Positions 1-8,990 of a stretch of DNA of 64,000 nucleotides are shown piece after piece. Position numbers and translations under genes: made by a program. The DNA is from Halorhabdus sp. BNX81. GTDB taxonomy: Archaea; Halobacteriota; Halobacteria; Halobacteriales; Haloarculaceae. The notes beneath the pieces were generated by a model, which was not told the DNA's origin, did no database searches, and worked only from the letters and a program-made list of their open reading frames with translations. The stretch is from positions 682,001-746,000 of the forward strand of contig NZ_CP107254.1 of NCBI RefSeq assembly GCF_029229925.1, in the 5' to 3' direction. Numbering within the stretch: position 1 is the first letter of the stretch; each line of letters starts with the position of its first letter.

Positions 1-524
1 AGCGGTCCGAGCCCGACGATGTCCCGGTTGAGCCGGTAGCGGATGTTCTCGTAGGTCTCCTCGGTGACGTCGACCTTCCCGAGGTTGGTGATGTCGCCCA
101 GCCGACTCATGACGCCGTTGCCGCTCTCGCGGCTCTTGACGTTCGTAGTCTCCTGGAGGAGTTCCTCGATCCGGTCGTCGTACTCGGCCTCCTCGCTGGG
201 CGCGGGTTTCATCACGCTGCGTTCGAGCAGCCGGTTGCGGACTTTCTCGAAGACCGTCCGCTCGTCGTCCGCGAGTTCCGGTTCGATCGCGTAGTACTTG
301 ATGTCCTGGCCGATGTCGCCGTAGATGTGGGTGTAGATCGGGCCGCCGACGGGATAGAGGATGTTCGGGCGGTTGGTCTCGTACTCGCCGTCGGCCTCCT
401 CGACGAACATCGGGAACTCGCCGGTGATCTGCTTGAACTTCTGGAGGTGATCACGGAGATGTGGCCGCCTGGCTGCGTGCTGGCGGAGTTCGTCCGACGG
501 TTTGGGTCTGCCGTGATCTGTCAT
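1..524 (-). CDS. arlI: Archaellum assembly/rotation ATPase ArlI (FlaI), N-terminal part
   Basis: The gene runs off the left edge; 174 codons are visible, starting MTDHGRPKPSDELRQ. The visible part includes NILYPVGGPIYTHIYGDIG, DIKYYAIEPEL and a stretch ending NIRYRLNRDIVGLGP. This resembles the N-terminal domain of the type IV-pilus/archaellum secretion ATPase, which powers archaellin export and rotation with ArlH and ArlJ at the membrane. The Walker motifs would lie beyond the edge. The gene follows arlH on the same strand after a 12-nt gap, which is the usual arlH-arlI order. Family assignment rests on the N-domain sequence and operon position. The start is the only ATG near the arlH stop. 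Confidence 0.88.
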   Translation of the reverse strand, partial: MTDHGRPKPSDELRQHAARRPHLRDHLQKFKQITGEFPMFVEEADGEYETNRPNILYPVGGPIYTHIYGDIGQDIKYYAIEPELADDERTVFEKVRNRLLERSVMKPAPSEEAEYDDRIEELLQETTNVKSRESGNGVMSRLGDITNLGKVDVTEETYENIRYRLNRDIVGLGP

Positions 525-536
525 GTGTAGTCCTCG

Positions 537-1298
537 TTAGGCGACGCTGCGTGATTCGATGACGATGCCCGTCCCCGAGCGGACGGAGTAGCCGATGGTA
601 TCGCCGACCTGTTCGCCCATGCCGGCGAAGCGTTTCACCGAGATCTGTCGGCGGACGTCGTTACCGACCTCAACCATTTCGAGTTCGATGAACACGTCGG
701 CGATCGCCCTGAAGGGGCCGATCGCGTCCTCGTCGAGCGTCGAGGGGTCGACTGTGAGCATGATGACCTTCCCCTCGGCGATGACGTCCCGGAAGAAACT
801 GATGATCTCGAGGGCGGCCTGGCGCTCCTCGTTCTGGCGGACCAGGGCCTCGAACTTGGGGTCGTTCCGGAGGATGGCGTCGAAGGTGTCGATGATGATG
901 ACGTCCGTGTCCCACATCACTTCGGCGTCCATCAGCCGTTTGAGAAGGTCCATTCGATCGCTCTCCTCGTCGCCGCCCTGGAAGGTGTTGGAGTCGCCGA
1001 TGTCGGCGTGCAAGAACAGCAGGTTCTCGTCGAGGAGATGCTCGACCATGCCGTAGTCGAGGCTATGCATCTGATCGAGGAAACTGCCAACGGTCAACTC
1101 CGTCGAGAGCATCGTGACCGTCTGGCCCTCCTCACAGAGCCCATACGAGAACCGCTGGCTCATGGCTGATTTCCCGGCCCCGTAATCCCCTTCGACGAGG
1201 ACGATGCTGCCGGGCGGGATGCCGCCACCGAGTTCCTTGTTCAGTCTGTCGCGCTCGTCGAGACCAAGCGAGTACAGGTCAGTCGTTGCGATGCTCAT
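537..1298 (-). CDS. arlH: Archaellum accessory ATPase ArlH (FlaH)
   Basis: 253 residues, of the RecA/KaiC-like fold. Walker A is GDYGAGKS at about 37-44 and the Walker B-like VIIID at about 133-137. ArlH is a cytosolic ATP-binding protein that stacks on ArlI at the base of the archaellum motor and is thought to switch assembly to rotation. Its ATG overlaps the arlG stop (ATGA), so the two are translationally coupled. The length is typical for the family. No catalytic motif is missing. Confidence 0.94.
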   Translation of the reverse strand: MSIATTDLYSLGLDERDRLNKELGGGIPPGSIVLVEGDYGAGKSAMSQRFSYGLCEEGQTVTMLSTELTVGSFLDQMHSLDYGMVEHLLDENLLFLHADIGDSNTFQGGDEESDRMDLLKRLMDAEVMWDTDVIIIDTFDAILRNDPKFEALVRQNEERQAALEIISFFRDVIAEGKVIMLTVDPSTLDEDAIGPFRAIADVFIELEMVEVGNDVRRQISVKRFAGMGEQVGDTIGYSVRSGTGIVIESRSVA

Positions 1299-1744
1299 GT
1301 GTTGAACTCGAACACCTCCCTGTCGCCGTTGATCGTCACCTGGACGCGGTGATCGCCAGTCGAGAGATCCGGTGCCGAGATCTCCATCCGGATGACGTTG
1401 CCCGGCCGCCAGTAGTCGCCGTCGACGACCGTAAAGCCAATATCGGTCCAGTAGGCCCCGTCGACGAGCACGTCCATCCCGGTTCCATCGGCCGGTAACC
1501 GCTGGGAACCGGTGTTTTTGACGTACAGCGTGATGTTTCCGTCCCCGTCGATGTCGTAAATCTGGGCACCGCTGTCGCTGATGATCTCGACTTCCGTCCG
1601 GACCTCCTGGCTGGCGTCGACGCCGAGATCGTCGACCGCGCCGCTGAGCTGACCGACGGTACTGGTGATCGTCCCCGCGACGCTCGCCGCAACGAGGATG
1701 CTCGCGATGAAGATGATCAAGTGCGACGCCGAGACGCTAGCCAC
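1295..1744 (-). CDS. arlG: Archaellum stator protein ArlG (FlaG)
   Basis: 149 residues with a GTG start that overlaps the end of arlF by 8 nt. One N-terminal membrane helix spans about residues 8-28 ([19 protein letters not shown]). It is followed by an extracytoplasmic beta-rich domain containing [14 protein letters not shown]. ArlG and ArlF form the complex that anchors the archaellum motor to the S-layer. The helix plus beta-sandwich layout and the position between arlF and arlH support the call. ArlG and ArlF are distantly similar, so order within the operon was also used. Confidence 0.88.
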   Translation of the reverse strand: MASVSASHLIIFIASILVAASVAGTITSTVGQLSGAVDDLGVDASQEVRTEVEIISDSGAQIYDIDGDGNITLYVKNTGSQRLPADGTGMDVLVDGAYWTDIGFTVVDGDYWRPGNVIRMEISAPDLSTGDHRVQVTINGDREVFEFNT

Positions 1745-2192
1745 TCAGACCCACCTCCGTATCAGCGATGCCCGGGCCGCTGATGACTTTCAGCCGGTCG
1801 GGCTGGTTCGGAACGGTCATGTTTGCGGTGAGTCGCTCGCCAGTCGCCCAGATGTCGGTCGAACTGTCGCCACCGACCGCCCGATCGAGAAACGCCGTTT
1901 GCAGGGCTCCATCGACCATAAAGTCCGTATCCCCGACACTCAACCCGGTCGCCCCGGTGTTCTCGACGGTCGCGTTCACGTAATATAGCCGATTTCCGGT
2001 GAGGTTGTACGCTACCGTCACGTCTGTCAGATTGATCGCCGTATTCTGCTGGGCGAGCAGATCGTCCTGGGCGGCCGACCGGGCGTCGTTGACTGCTTCC
2101 ATCGAGTTCGAGGCGGCGCTGTAGAAGGTTCCAAAGGCGACGAAAAACGCCACCAGGAGGATCGCCGCCGAACCACTAACGCTGAATCCCAT
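1737..2192 (-). CDS. arlF: Archaellum stator protein ArlF (FlaF)
   Basis: 151 residues from ATG at 2192. An in-frame extension upstream to 2246 would add an Arg/Pro-rich stretch overlapping arlCE and is less likely. A membrane helix lies at about 5-25 (SGSAAILLVAFFVAFGTFYS), followed by an extracytoplasmic domain with NATVENTGATGLSVGDTDF. ArlF is the S-layer-binding partner of ArlG in the periplasmic stator. The gene overlaps the arlCE 3' end by 17 nt and the arlG start by 8 nt, so it belongs to one tight operon. Confidence 0.87.
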   Translation of the reverse strand: MGFSVSGSAAILLVAFFVAFGTFYSAASNSMEAVNDARSAAQDDLLAQQNTAINLTDVTVAYNLTGNRLYYVNATVENTGATGLSVGDTDFMVDGALQTAFLDRAVGGDSSTDIWATGERLTANMTVPNQPDRLKVISGPGIADTEVGLSG

Positions 2193-3939
2193 CGGGGCCA
2201 CCTCCGGTCTGGCGTGGCACCTGCTGGAGGGCGATCGACTCGGCACCGCCGCCGTTGAGCTGGCTCACGTACCGCAGACTCCTGGTGTGGTGGTCGATAG
2301 TCAGGCTCGCGGCCTCGCCACCTTCGTCGAAGCCTTTGAGGTACGCCCGCAACTGGTCGGCGACGGACTCGTCGATCCAGTCGATGCGCTCGTAGTAGTC
2401 GATAGCCTCCGCCGTATCTCGAACGCCGACCTCCTCGACTAAGAACTCGAGCCACTCGACGACGATCAAGTCGGCGAGGAACCCATCGGGGAGCGCCGTG
2501 AGGTACGGCTTCCCGTCGTCGTCGTCCGCTGTCTCTGTCTCCGCCTCGGCGGTCGTCTCGCCCGCCGTCGTGTCGGCTTCTGGCTCGGTCGGTTGCTCGT
2601 GGTCGACGGCCTCTTCGGTCGCCGTCTCTTCGGTGGCCAGTTCCTCGGTCGCCGTCTCCTGGTCCGGATCGGCGGTGTCGTCGACCGGCTCCGCTGTCTC
2701 CTCGACCACAGTCTCCTCGACGGTCTCCGTCTGTTCGACGTCGTCTGCTTCGTTCCCGTCGTCCTCGATGACCGTATCGAACAGTTCGTCATCGGCAAGC
2801 CCGTCGTTTGCGTCGTCGGCTTCGTCCGTTGCGGTGACCGCTTCGTCTTCGCCGCCCGCGTCTTCCAGGATGTCAGTCGCATCGTCTTCGAGGAGTTCGT
2901 CGGCGTCGTCCTCGACATCCTCGACCGATTCTCCGGGACTCGCTTCGCCCTCCTTTTCCTCGCCTTCGGCCCACTCGGCATCGCCGGATTCGTACTCGTC
3001 TTTGAGTTCCGCGAAGGACTTTCCGCCTTCGCCGTCTCCGTCATTTTCCTCATCGTCGGTGTCGCCACCGTCATCCATCTCGAAATCGTCGTCGAATCCG
3101 TCATCGATGTCGCCGAACTCGTCGTCGTCCATCTCGAAATCGTCGTCGAACTCGTCTTCGATCGCGTCACCACTTCCTCCGGCGTCTTCGTCCGTGCCGA
3201 GGACGTCGCCAACGTCGGTATCGGCTTCCAGATCGTCGCCATCTTCGACCAAGTCCTCGTCGAAGAACCCCTCTGCGTCAGCGTTGGCGATCCCTTCGTC
3301 GAGATCTTCTTCCTCGGTCTGATCGCCGCCGTCGTCGAACAGACCGAAGGACTCGTCGCCGGGGCCGCCCAGTCCGCCCGCGTCGATGTCGTCCGCGAAC
3401 GGATTGACCCCACGGGTCACCATCTCGTAGATGTCAAGCAGCTTTCGAACGTTCTCCTCGACGTCGTCGACCGTCTCCGAGATCTGCTCGTTCTCGTTTC
3501 GGACCGTGTTGACCGTCGAAGAGAGGCTCCCGACTTCAGTTTCGAGCTCGTCGAGACGGTGCTGGAGTTCGTCGGTGTCCGCACCGCCACCGCCCTCCAT
3601 ACCGCCGAACTCGTCGTCCTCGAACTCGCCGAAATCGTCGTCTCCCCCGCCGAACCCGCCACCCAGATCGTCCAGATCGTCGCCACCCTCCTCGGGCATC
3701 AACCCGTCGTCGCCGCCCCCGTCGACGGAACTGCTAGCGTCCCCCTCGTCGGAGAGGATCGAGTCGAAGACAGACCGGATACTCATTCCGAGCGCTCCCG
3801 TCGTCAGGATGGCGACGGCGAGTGGCTCGGCCGACACCGAGCCGACCGACTCGACGATCCAGCCGCCCGTGGCGTCGAGGAGGGGTTGACCCACCTCGCC
3901 GACCACAGCCCCGGACTGGAATAGCGAGAGAGTACTCAT
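2176..3939 (-). CDS. arlCE: Fused archaellum accessory protein ArlC/ArlE (FlaCE)
   Basis: 587 residues. An ArlC-like coiled coil lies at about 125-185 and includes VRKLLDIYEMVTRGVNPFA. A very long Asp/Glu-rich, Ser/Thr-containing linker follows (about 200-470). The C-terminal ArlE/ArlD-like domain, at about 480-560, contains KPYLTALPDGFLADLIVVEW and DWIDESVADQLRAYLKGF. In Euryarchaea, ArlC/D/E form the cytosolic part of the motor that receives the CheF-CheY signal, and haloarchaea fuse C and E. An alternative start is Met52 (MSIRSVFDSILSDEG, at 3786); residues 1-51 are mildly hydrophobic and may be genuine. The low-complexity linker produces long false ORFs on the opposite strand. Confidence 0.85.
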   Translation of the reverse strand: MSTLSLFQSGAVVGEVGQPLLDATGGWIVESVGSVSAEPLAVAILTTGALGMSIRSVFDSILSDEGDASSSVDGGGDDGLMPEEGGDDLDDLGGGFGGGDDDFGEFEDDEFGGMEGGGGADTDELQHRLDELETEVGSLSSTVNTVRNENEQISETVDDVEENVRKLLDIYEMVTRGVNPFADDIDAGGLGGPGDESFGLFDDGGDQTEEEDLDEGIANADAEGFFDEDLVEDGDDLEADTDVGDVLGTDEDAGGSGDAIEDEFDDDFEMDDDEFGDIDDGFDDDFEMDDGGDTDDEENDGDGEGGKSFAELKDEYESGDAEWAEGEEKEGEASPGESVEDVEDDADELLEDDATDILEDAGGEDEAVTATDEADDANDGLADDELFDTVIEDDGNEADDVEQTETVEETVVEETAEPVDDTADPDQETATEELATEETATEEAVDHEQPTEPEADTTAGETTAEAETETADDDDGKPYLTALPDGFLADLIVVEWLEFLVEEVGVRDTAEAIDYYERIDWIDESVADQLRAYLKGFDEGGEAASLTIDHHTRSLRYVSQLNGGGAESIALQQVPRQTGGGPDGIQR

Positions 3940-4191
3940 TGGGAAGATTATTCCCGTACGCGCCCTTCAATCTACCGTCTAGAGTATCATATTTGATAAC
4001 TGATGGTTTCCTTCAGCAATATTGTCCAGAAATTAGCGTCTGACGCCTCGCGATTATGCCCATACCTTCTCGCAGAGCGGCCCTGGTATCGATATTGGGA
4101 ACGCCCTGGGAGTCGGTGTGGCAGCCGGGGCGGTATGACTGTTTATTTATGTCTCACTGGAACTGGACTACGCACCGACTGTTATACCGGC
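3940..4191. promoter_or_regulatory. Intergenic region with the presumed arl operon promoter
   Basis: 252 bp without a gene between arlCE and cheD. It is relatively AT-rich for the window. On the minus strand it contains AT-rich candidates: CATAAATAAACAG near 4138-4150, and TATCAAATATGATA about 45-60 nt before arlCE. I infer that the arl operon starts here and is separate from the cheY-cheC-cheD unit. No RNA gene was recognised. Confidence 0.4.
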
Positions 4192-4710
4192 TCAGAGTCG
4201 CTTTGACTCTCTATTTGCACTTTTGACGATGAGTTCGCCGGTTTCACCTTCGAGTCTGATCGAGCGCCCGTGGTCGCCGCCTACGTCCTCGCCGACGATC
4301 GGGATATCCAGTTCCGAAAGCGTCTCTTCGACGACGTTCGCGTTCCGGACGCCGATACCGGACCCGTTCTTCGAGAAGTCGAGCATGTCGCTCCCGCCGG
4401 CGATCTTCGCGATCATGCTCGATCGGTCCGCGCCGTGCGCCTCGAGTTCGCTGACCAGCGTCTCGACGCCGGTGTCGGCGAACTTCGCCGGGTTGCCGCC
4501 GTTGACTTCCTCGGCGACCGGGAGCATCACGTGAACCAGTCCCGAGACGCCGGTCTCCGCATCGTGAAGCGCAACCCCGATACACGAGCCCAGGCCGCTG
4601 GTCGTCAATGTCGCCCCGTCCGTCGAGACGTCGTACTCGGCGATCCCGACCTTGATTCGTTCGGGGGTACTCGTCTGCTCTGTCCCCGATCCGTCGTAGA
4701 CCTTCATCAC
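4192..4710 (-). CDS. cheD: Chemoreceptor glutamine deamidase CheD
   Basis: 172 residues. CheD deamidates Gln residues on methyl-accepting transducers and binds CheC to tune adaptation. The family core is visible: GLGSCIGVALHDAETGVSGLVHVMLP carries the catalytic Cys in GSCIGV, the His in LVHVMLP and a downstream Thr region. Starts at 4710 (ATG) and 4707 (ATG) are adjacent, and the first overlaps the cheC stop. The gene lies downstream of cheY and cheC on the same strand, so the three are co-transcribed. Length is normal for the family. Confidence 0.93.
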   Translation of the reverse strand: MMKVYDGSGTEQTSTPERIKVGIAEYDVSTDGATLTTSGLGSCIGVALHDAETGVSGLVHVMLPVAEEVNGGNPAKFADTGVETLVSELEAHGADRSSMIAKIAGGSDMLDFSKNGSGIGVRNANVVEETLSELDIPIVGEDVGGDHGRSIRLEGETGELIVKSANRESKRL

Positions 4711-5924
4711 TGGAATATTTCCTCGGGATCCGCGTCAGTCTTTTCTGCCCGTTCGACCGCCAATGCTTCGAGTGCCTGCCGGAGTTCCTCGTCGTTTGGC
4801 AACGCGTAGATCTCACTTTCGAATTCGACGTCCTCGGTCTGCATCCGCGAGTCGATGACGAAGGCGTGGTCCTGCTGCTGGCCGACCTGGGCTGCCAGCG
4901 GGTCGATGATGGCCCGCCCCATGTCATGAACCAGCCGCGGCGGCGTATGATCGACCGACGTCTGGAGGACGTTTGCCCACCCGTCGACGAATCCACTGGT
5001 CATGATGTTGCCCAGCTCTTCGATCGCCGCCGTGTGTTGATCGGTGAGCCCGTCGCCGTCGACTTCGGTCGGCATCAGCGCCTCGGCCGCGTTTTTCGCC
5101 GAGGCTTCATCGAACAAGACGAGCAGGAAGCCGCTCGGGAGCCCGGTGAACTCGACGGCCGTCCCGACGTACTGGTCGGTACCGACCTGCTTTGGGACGT
5201 CCTCGATCCGAGCGAAGTTGATCTGGGACACTTCCGCTTCGACGTCGATCCCGGTCATCATCGAGACGTTTTCGGCTGCCTGCCTGGTACCCTCCCTGGT
5301 CATGCGGTTGAAGACGTGGAGTTTGTCCACCGGGATCGCGTCTTCCTCAGCGTCGACGTGGTCCGCCATGACCTCCGTGAGCGAGTCTTGATCCGGCAAC
5401 ATGTAGATGTAGAAGTCGACGGACTCGTCGACCCACTCGATCTCACTTTTGAACACGAACACCTGGTCGTCCGGGGTGGCCGTATCCGATGTGGGTAGGA
5501 TCCCCTTGCCGGTCCCTTCTATGTACGTCGGTGGGGAGTGTTCGATCGTGGTCTCGAGGTAATCAGCCCACCCGTCGATAAACCCACTCATCATGATGTT
5601 GCCGATCTCCTTGACCCCACTTTTCGCCATGTCCCCGCCAGCGCCGTCCCCGGGCAGTAATGCCCCCGTCAACGTTTCACTACACGCCTGGTCGAGCACC
5701 AGTACCGTCTGGCCCGACAACTCCCCCTCGAAGTCGAATTCGACGCCGACGAACGCCTGTTCGCCGAGCGCTTCGCCGACGTTTGCCCGATCCATCAGCG
5801 TGATCTGGGTCACGTCCACGTCGGCGTCGATCCCGGTCATCTGGGACATCGACGCTGTCGCTTGCTTTGCCCCTTCGTGGGCGAGTTCATTGAACGTCCC
5901 GAGCGACTGGATGTCGACGTTCAT
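4707..5924 (-). CDS. cheC: CheC-type CheY-P phosphatase with two CheC domains
   Basis: 405 residues built from two homologous halves, about 1-195 and 200-390. Each half carries the CheC phosphatase signature, EIGNIMMSGFIDGWADYL (E106, N109) and ELGNIMTSGFVDGWANVL (E303, N306). Both active-site Glu/Asn pairs are intact, so both domains are predicted to be active. CheC removes phosphate from CheY and binds CheD. The gene begins directly after the cheY stop and overlaps cheD by 4 nt. A second, single-domain cheC-like gene lies at 21383-22021. Confidence 0.92.
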   Translation of the reverse strand: MNVDIQSLGTFNELAHEGAKQATASMSQMTGIDADVDVTQITLMDRANVGEALGEQAFVGVEFDFEGELSGQTVLVLDQACSETLTGALLPGDGAGGDMAKSGVKEIGNIMMSGFIDGWADYLETTIEHSPPTYIEGTGKGILPTSDTATPDDQVFVFKSEIEWVDESVDFYIYMLPDQDSLTEVMADHVDAEEDAIPVDKLHVFNRMTREGTRQAAENVSMMTGIDVEAEVSQINFARIEDVPKQVGTDQYVGTAVEFTGLPSGFLLVLFDEASAKNAAEALMPTEVDGDGLTDQHTAAIEELGNIMTSGFVDGWANVLQTSVDHTPPRLVHDMGRAIIDPLAAQVGQQQDHAFVIDSRMQTEDVEFESEIYALPNDEELRQALEALAVERAEKTDADPEEIFQ

Positions 5925-6284
5925 CTATGAGGGGACAACGTCCTCGATGGCTTCCATGACGCTTGGCTTCTGGAACGGTTTCGTGATGTATCCGTCCGCG
6001 CCGGCCTTGACGGCCTCTTTCATCTTCTCCTCCTGGCCGACGCTCGTACACATGATCACGTTCGCATCGGGACTCTCTGTCTTGATCTCGTCGGTGGCCT
6101 CGATGCCGTCCCTGATCGGCATCACGATGTCCATCATCACGAGGTCGGGATCGTTTTCCTTGTACGCTTCGACGGCTTCGACGCCGTTCTCGACCTCGTC
6201 GACGATCTGATGATCCTCCTCCAAGATCTCGCGTAGCAGGTTCCGCATGAACTCCGAGTCGTCCGCGATCAATACTTCTGGCAT
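5925..6284 (-). CDS. cheY: Chemotaxis response regulator CheY
   Basis: 119 residues forming a single receiver domain with no output domain. The acidic pair D8/D9, phospho-acceptor D52 (LVMMDIVMP), switch T80 (MCTS) and K102 (TKPF) are all present. CheA phosphorylates it, and CheY-P reaches the archaellum through CheF. It is the first gene of the cheY-cheC-cheD unit. An AT-containing stretch, GCATTTATCC, lies about 35-43 nt upstream on the minus strand as a possible TATA box. Confidence 0.95.
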   Translation of the reverse strand: MPEVLIADDSEFMRNLLREILEEDHQIVDEVENGVEAVEAYKENDPDLVMMDIVMPIRDGIEATDEIKTESPDANVIMCTSVGQEEKMKEAVKAGADGYITKPFQKPSVMEAIEDVVPS

Positions 6285-6425
6285 GGGTTCTACTTCCCAG
6301 GTTGGCGAATTGCCGGGATAAATGCTTCCGTACCATTATCGTGTTTGATAGCAAACGCCGGCGTTCCCGCCGGAATTCGACGGTGTATTTACAGACTATT
6401 CGGAAGCGAAAAGCCGGGTGGGAAC

Positions 6426-8480
6426 TCAAAAGACCGGGATCATGGCTGACAGCCACTCGGCGACCGGGAGTGCAAACTCGCCATACGTGAAGTATTCGAT
6501 CCCGGCGAGGACATAAAGCGTCGTCCCGGCACCGCCGGCGGCCCCGATCGCTGCCCCGACTGGCAGGTCGCGATCCAGGACGGTATCGACGACGACCACG
6601 AGCGCCACGACCCCCGCGACCGCCAGGTTCAGCAGTGCGTGAAACTGCATCGCCTCGCCGATCGCCGGGTCGAGTGCGACGAACGCCACGGTGACGCCGG
6701 CGACCCCGGCCACCGAGGCCCCGAGGTATGCGTCGAGGAACTGCCGGATATCCGTCCTGAGGCTACGCCGGACGGCCGGCAGTCGCATCACGCCGTAGAT
6801 CGCCACGGGCATGATCGGGACCAGATATCGCATCGTAATCTGAGAGTAAAGCGGGAGCTGAGGCAGGAACAGGAGCGTAAAGGCGACGACGAGCGTCCCC
6901 GCGAAGAGGTCTGTCTGGTATCGCGGGGTCGAGCGGATCGCCGCCAGCTGTTCGGGAAGTCTCTCACGTCCGCTTTCCAGCCCCCGTTTGCCGAGGACGA
7001 TCGGGATCGCGATCAACGTCCCGAGCATCGGCGCGACTTCCAGAACAGTCAGTTCAATCGCTTCCTGGTCGTTGATGCCATACTGGACACCGGGGATGTG
7101 GCCACTTCGCAGGATGACGTGACTGAATCGGCCGATGTCCCCGAAAACGATGTTGATCCCCTCTGTGGCGTAACCCCATAACTCCCCGAGCCGTGCGATG
7201 GTCACTTCGACGCCGACGATCACCGCCGTCAGGACCGCGTTGAGAAATCCGATCGTGGTGCTCACTACGCCAGCTACCAGCCCAATTGCGCCACCGAGCA
7301 AGCCAGTGATCCGAGACCACATTCCCGGTCCGGGAGCCTGGGTGTCGCCCGGAGCGCCGGGAGTGGTCGTCTCAGCCGGTGTCGTCGTCCCTTCCGGCGT
7401 TGGGGCGGATTCACCACCAGTATCGACGATCACGTCGCCCCCGGGCCCGAGTTCGGCGATGTTTCCAACCTTCCACAACATCCGTGGTGGAGTGAACGGT
7501 GACCCGGTAATGAGGAGATTTGTCAATCCGAACGGCAACAGCGAGAGGACGAAGACGGCTCCGACGGCCATCAACTCTCGAACGCCGTTACGTTGCGCAG
7601 TCACGAGATCGAACGGCACGAGCACCACCAGCACAACCAGCGCCTCGGCGGCGTGCAACCATGCGAGCACCCCGACGGCGGCGTACGCCAGCGCTCGCGA
7701 CGGAAGCGTTTGATCCGCGTTCCGACTCCGGCCGAACGCGAAGACGACGACCGCGACCAGTGCCGCCGACATGACGTGGCGTTTGGGGATCGTCGCCCAG
7801 AACGCGATCGGGAGCGCGAGCGGCGCCAATAATCCCCCGGCGAGGCCGACCCGTCGCCCGTGGAACTCGCAACCGAGTCGATATATTGCGACGGCGACGA
7901 CTCCCGCCGCCAGGAGCGAGAGCAACTGAAGGGCGAGCAAGCCATTCCAACGCGGATCCAGCGGCGTCGACAGCCTGACGTTCGCGACGAACAGCCCCAG
8001 CGCGAGCAGCGTTCCCACGAGTGTCACCCGGGACCGATCCAGTACGCGGCCGAGTTGCGATGCGAACCCAGCCACGAGAAGGCTCCAGGCCCCTGCCAGG
8101 ACCAGTCGCAATTCGGCGATTACCGAGGCCCCTTCGAGGAGCCAGTAAAAGGGCAACGCGAGTGCTGCCTGCCCGTAGTTTCGGCCGAAGACCTGCCCGC
8201 CGTGCCGGTACAATCCCGGTTGGGAGCCCAGCGTCAGCGAGTATTCGATGTGAGCAATGTTGAGACGACCCTCGGACAGGTTGATGACCGTATTCGCAAT
8301 GGCGTACGTGTCCGTGATGAAAAAGCCGACCCGCCAGAGAGCCGCCAGCGAAGCGATGACTCCCAGAAACAGCGTCAGCCCGACTCGATCACCGAACAGG
8401 ACTGGGACGGCACGGTGACGTACCTCTCGCCCGAGTGCACTGATCCGCTCGCGAATGTCGGCCGTCCGCTCCCGATTCAC
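6426..8480 (-). CDS. Polytopic membrane protein of unknown function in the motility island
   Basis: 684 residues with about 14-16 predicted membrane helices. A Thr/Pro/Gly/Ala-rich extracytoplasmic or linker stretch (about 355-385) divides an N-terminal block from a C-terminal block. Features such as IPKRHVMSAALVAV and the late RYLVPIMPVAIYGV recall GT-C glycosyltransferases, but no Asp-containing catalytic loop could be assigned with confidence. Its ATG overlaps the stop of the 170-residue gene (ATGA), so it is coupled to it. The location between archaellin and cheY suggests a link to the archaellum, for example archaellin glycosylation or envelope anchoring. That function is inference only. 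Confidence 0.75.
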   Translation of the reverse strand: MNRERTADIRERISALGREVRHRAVPVLFGDRVGLTLFLGVIASLAALWRVGFFITDTYAIANTVINLSEGRLNIAHIEYSLTLGSQPGLYRHGGQVFGRNYGQAALALPFYWLLEGASVIAELRLVLAGAWSLLVAGFASQLGRVLDRSRVTLVGTLLALGLFVANVRLSTPLDPRWNGLLALQLLSLLAAGVVAVAIYRLGCEFHGRRVGLAGGLLAPLALPIAFWATIPKRHVMSAALVAVVVFAFGRSRNADQTLPSRALAYAAVGVLAWLHAAEALVVLVVLVPFDLVTAQRNGVRELMAVGAVFVLSLLPFGLTNLLITGSPFTPPRMLWKVGNIAELGPGGDVIVDTGGESAPTPEGTTTPAETTTPGAPGDTQAPGPGMWSRITGLLGGAIGLVAGVVSTTIGFLNAVLTAVIVGVEVTIARLGELWGYATEGINIVFGDIGRFSHVILRSGHIPGVQYGINDQEAIELTVLEVAPMLGTLIAIPIVLGKRGLESGRERLPEQLAAIRSTPRYQTDLFAGTLVVAFTLLFLPQLPLYSQITMRYLVPIMPVAIYGVMRLPAVRRSLRTDIRQFLDAYLGASVAGVAGVTVAFVALDPAIGEAMQFHALLNLAVAGVVALVVVVDTVLDRDLPVGAAIGAAGGAGTTLYVLAGIEYFTYGEFALPVAEWLSAMIPVF

Positions 8481-8989
8481 TGTTCCACCTCGATCGTGAC
8501 GGATTCGTTGAAGACGGTTCGATCGGTCGACAACGACTGGACGCGGACGCTCAGAGCCCCGTCGTAGCGGTCGGCCGAGAGCTGTCCGGGGACGAACGCC
8601 ACGTCGTCCAGCCGGACGGTGATGTCACCGGGACCAGCAAGCAGCCGGGTCTCCGCGTGGTCAACATCGAGTTTCGGGACGACCAGGCGGTAGACGATCC
8701 GTGGTTCGCCCTCGACGGCGTCGATTGACAGCTTCGCGTCAGGGATTCGGAGGTAAGAGACAGCGGTCCCGAAACGGCCCGGGGTGATCTGAACCGCGTC
8801 CGCATCGACAGCCACGGTCGAGACCGTCGCGTTACCGTCGCCGATCGTCGCCGGCGGACCGCTTCCGCCGAAGGACAGTCCGGGCACGAGCGGGCCGGAG
8901 AACACGAGTGTGACGATCACGACGCCGATCAGCAACTGCTGGCTCAGACTGACCGGATCGCCGAACAGTGGATCGAACGCCCGGGCCAT
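8477..8989 (-). CDS. Single-helix anchored extracytoplasmic protein, unknown function
   Basis: 170 residues. Residues 1-16 are cytosolic and one membrane helix lies at about 17-38 (QQLLIGVVIVTLVFSGPLVP). About 130 extracytoplasmic residues follow, with alternating hydrophobic beta-strand patterning (TAVSYLRIPDAKLSID, RIVYRLVVPKLDVD). No lipobox or catalytic motif was recognised. The gene is the middle member of a three-gene minus-strand unit: it overlaps the 684-residue gene by 4 nt and starts 1 nt after the 218-residue gene. The architecture resembles that of envelope-facing anchor proteins, but no family was identified. Confidence 0.75.
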   Translation of the reverse strand: MARAFDPLFGDPVSLSQQLLIGVVIVTLVFSGPLVPGLSFGGSGPPATIGDGNATVSTVAVDADAVQITPGRFGTAVSYLRIPDAKLSIDAVEGEPRIVYRLVVPKLDVDHAETRLLAGPGDITVRLDDVAFVPGQLSADRYDGALSVRVQSLSTDRTVFNESVTIEVEQ

Positions 8990-8990
8990 C

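Noticed and set aside
2498-3322. Long Ser-rich ORF on the plus strand
   Set aside because: It is the antisense shadow of the acidic low-complexity linker in the fused arlCE gene.
6358-6373. Strong terminator between the 684-residue gene and cheY
   Set aside because: The CCGGCG/CGCCGG hairpin is only 6 bp and is not followed by a T-run on either strand.
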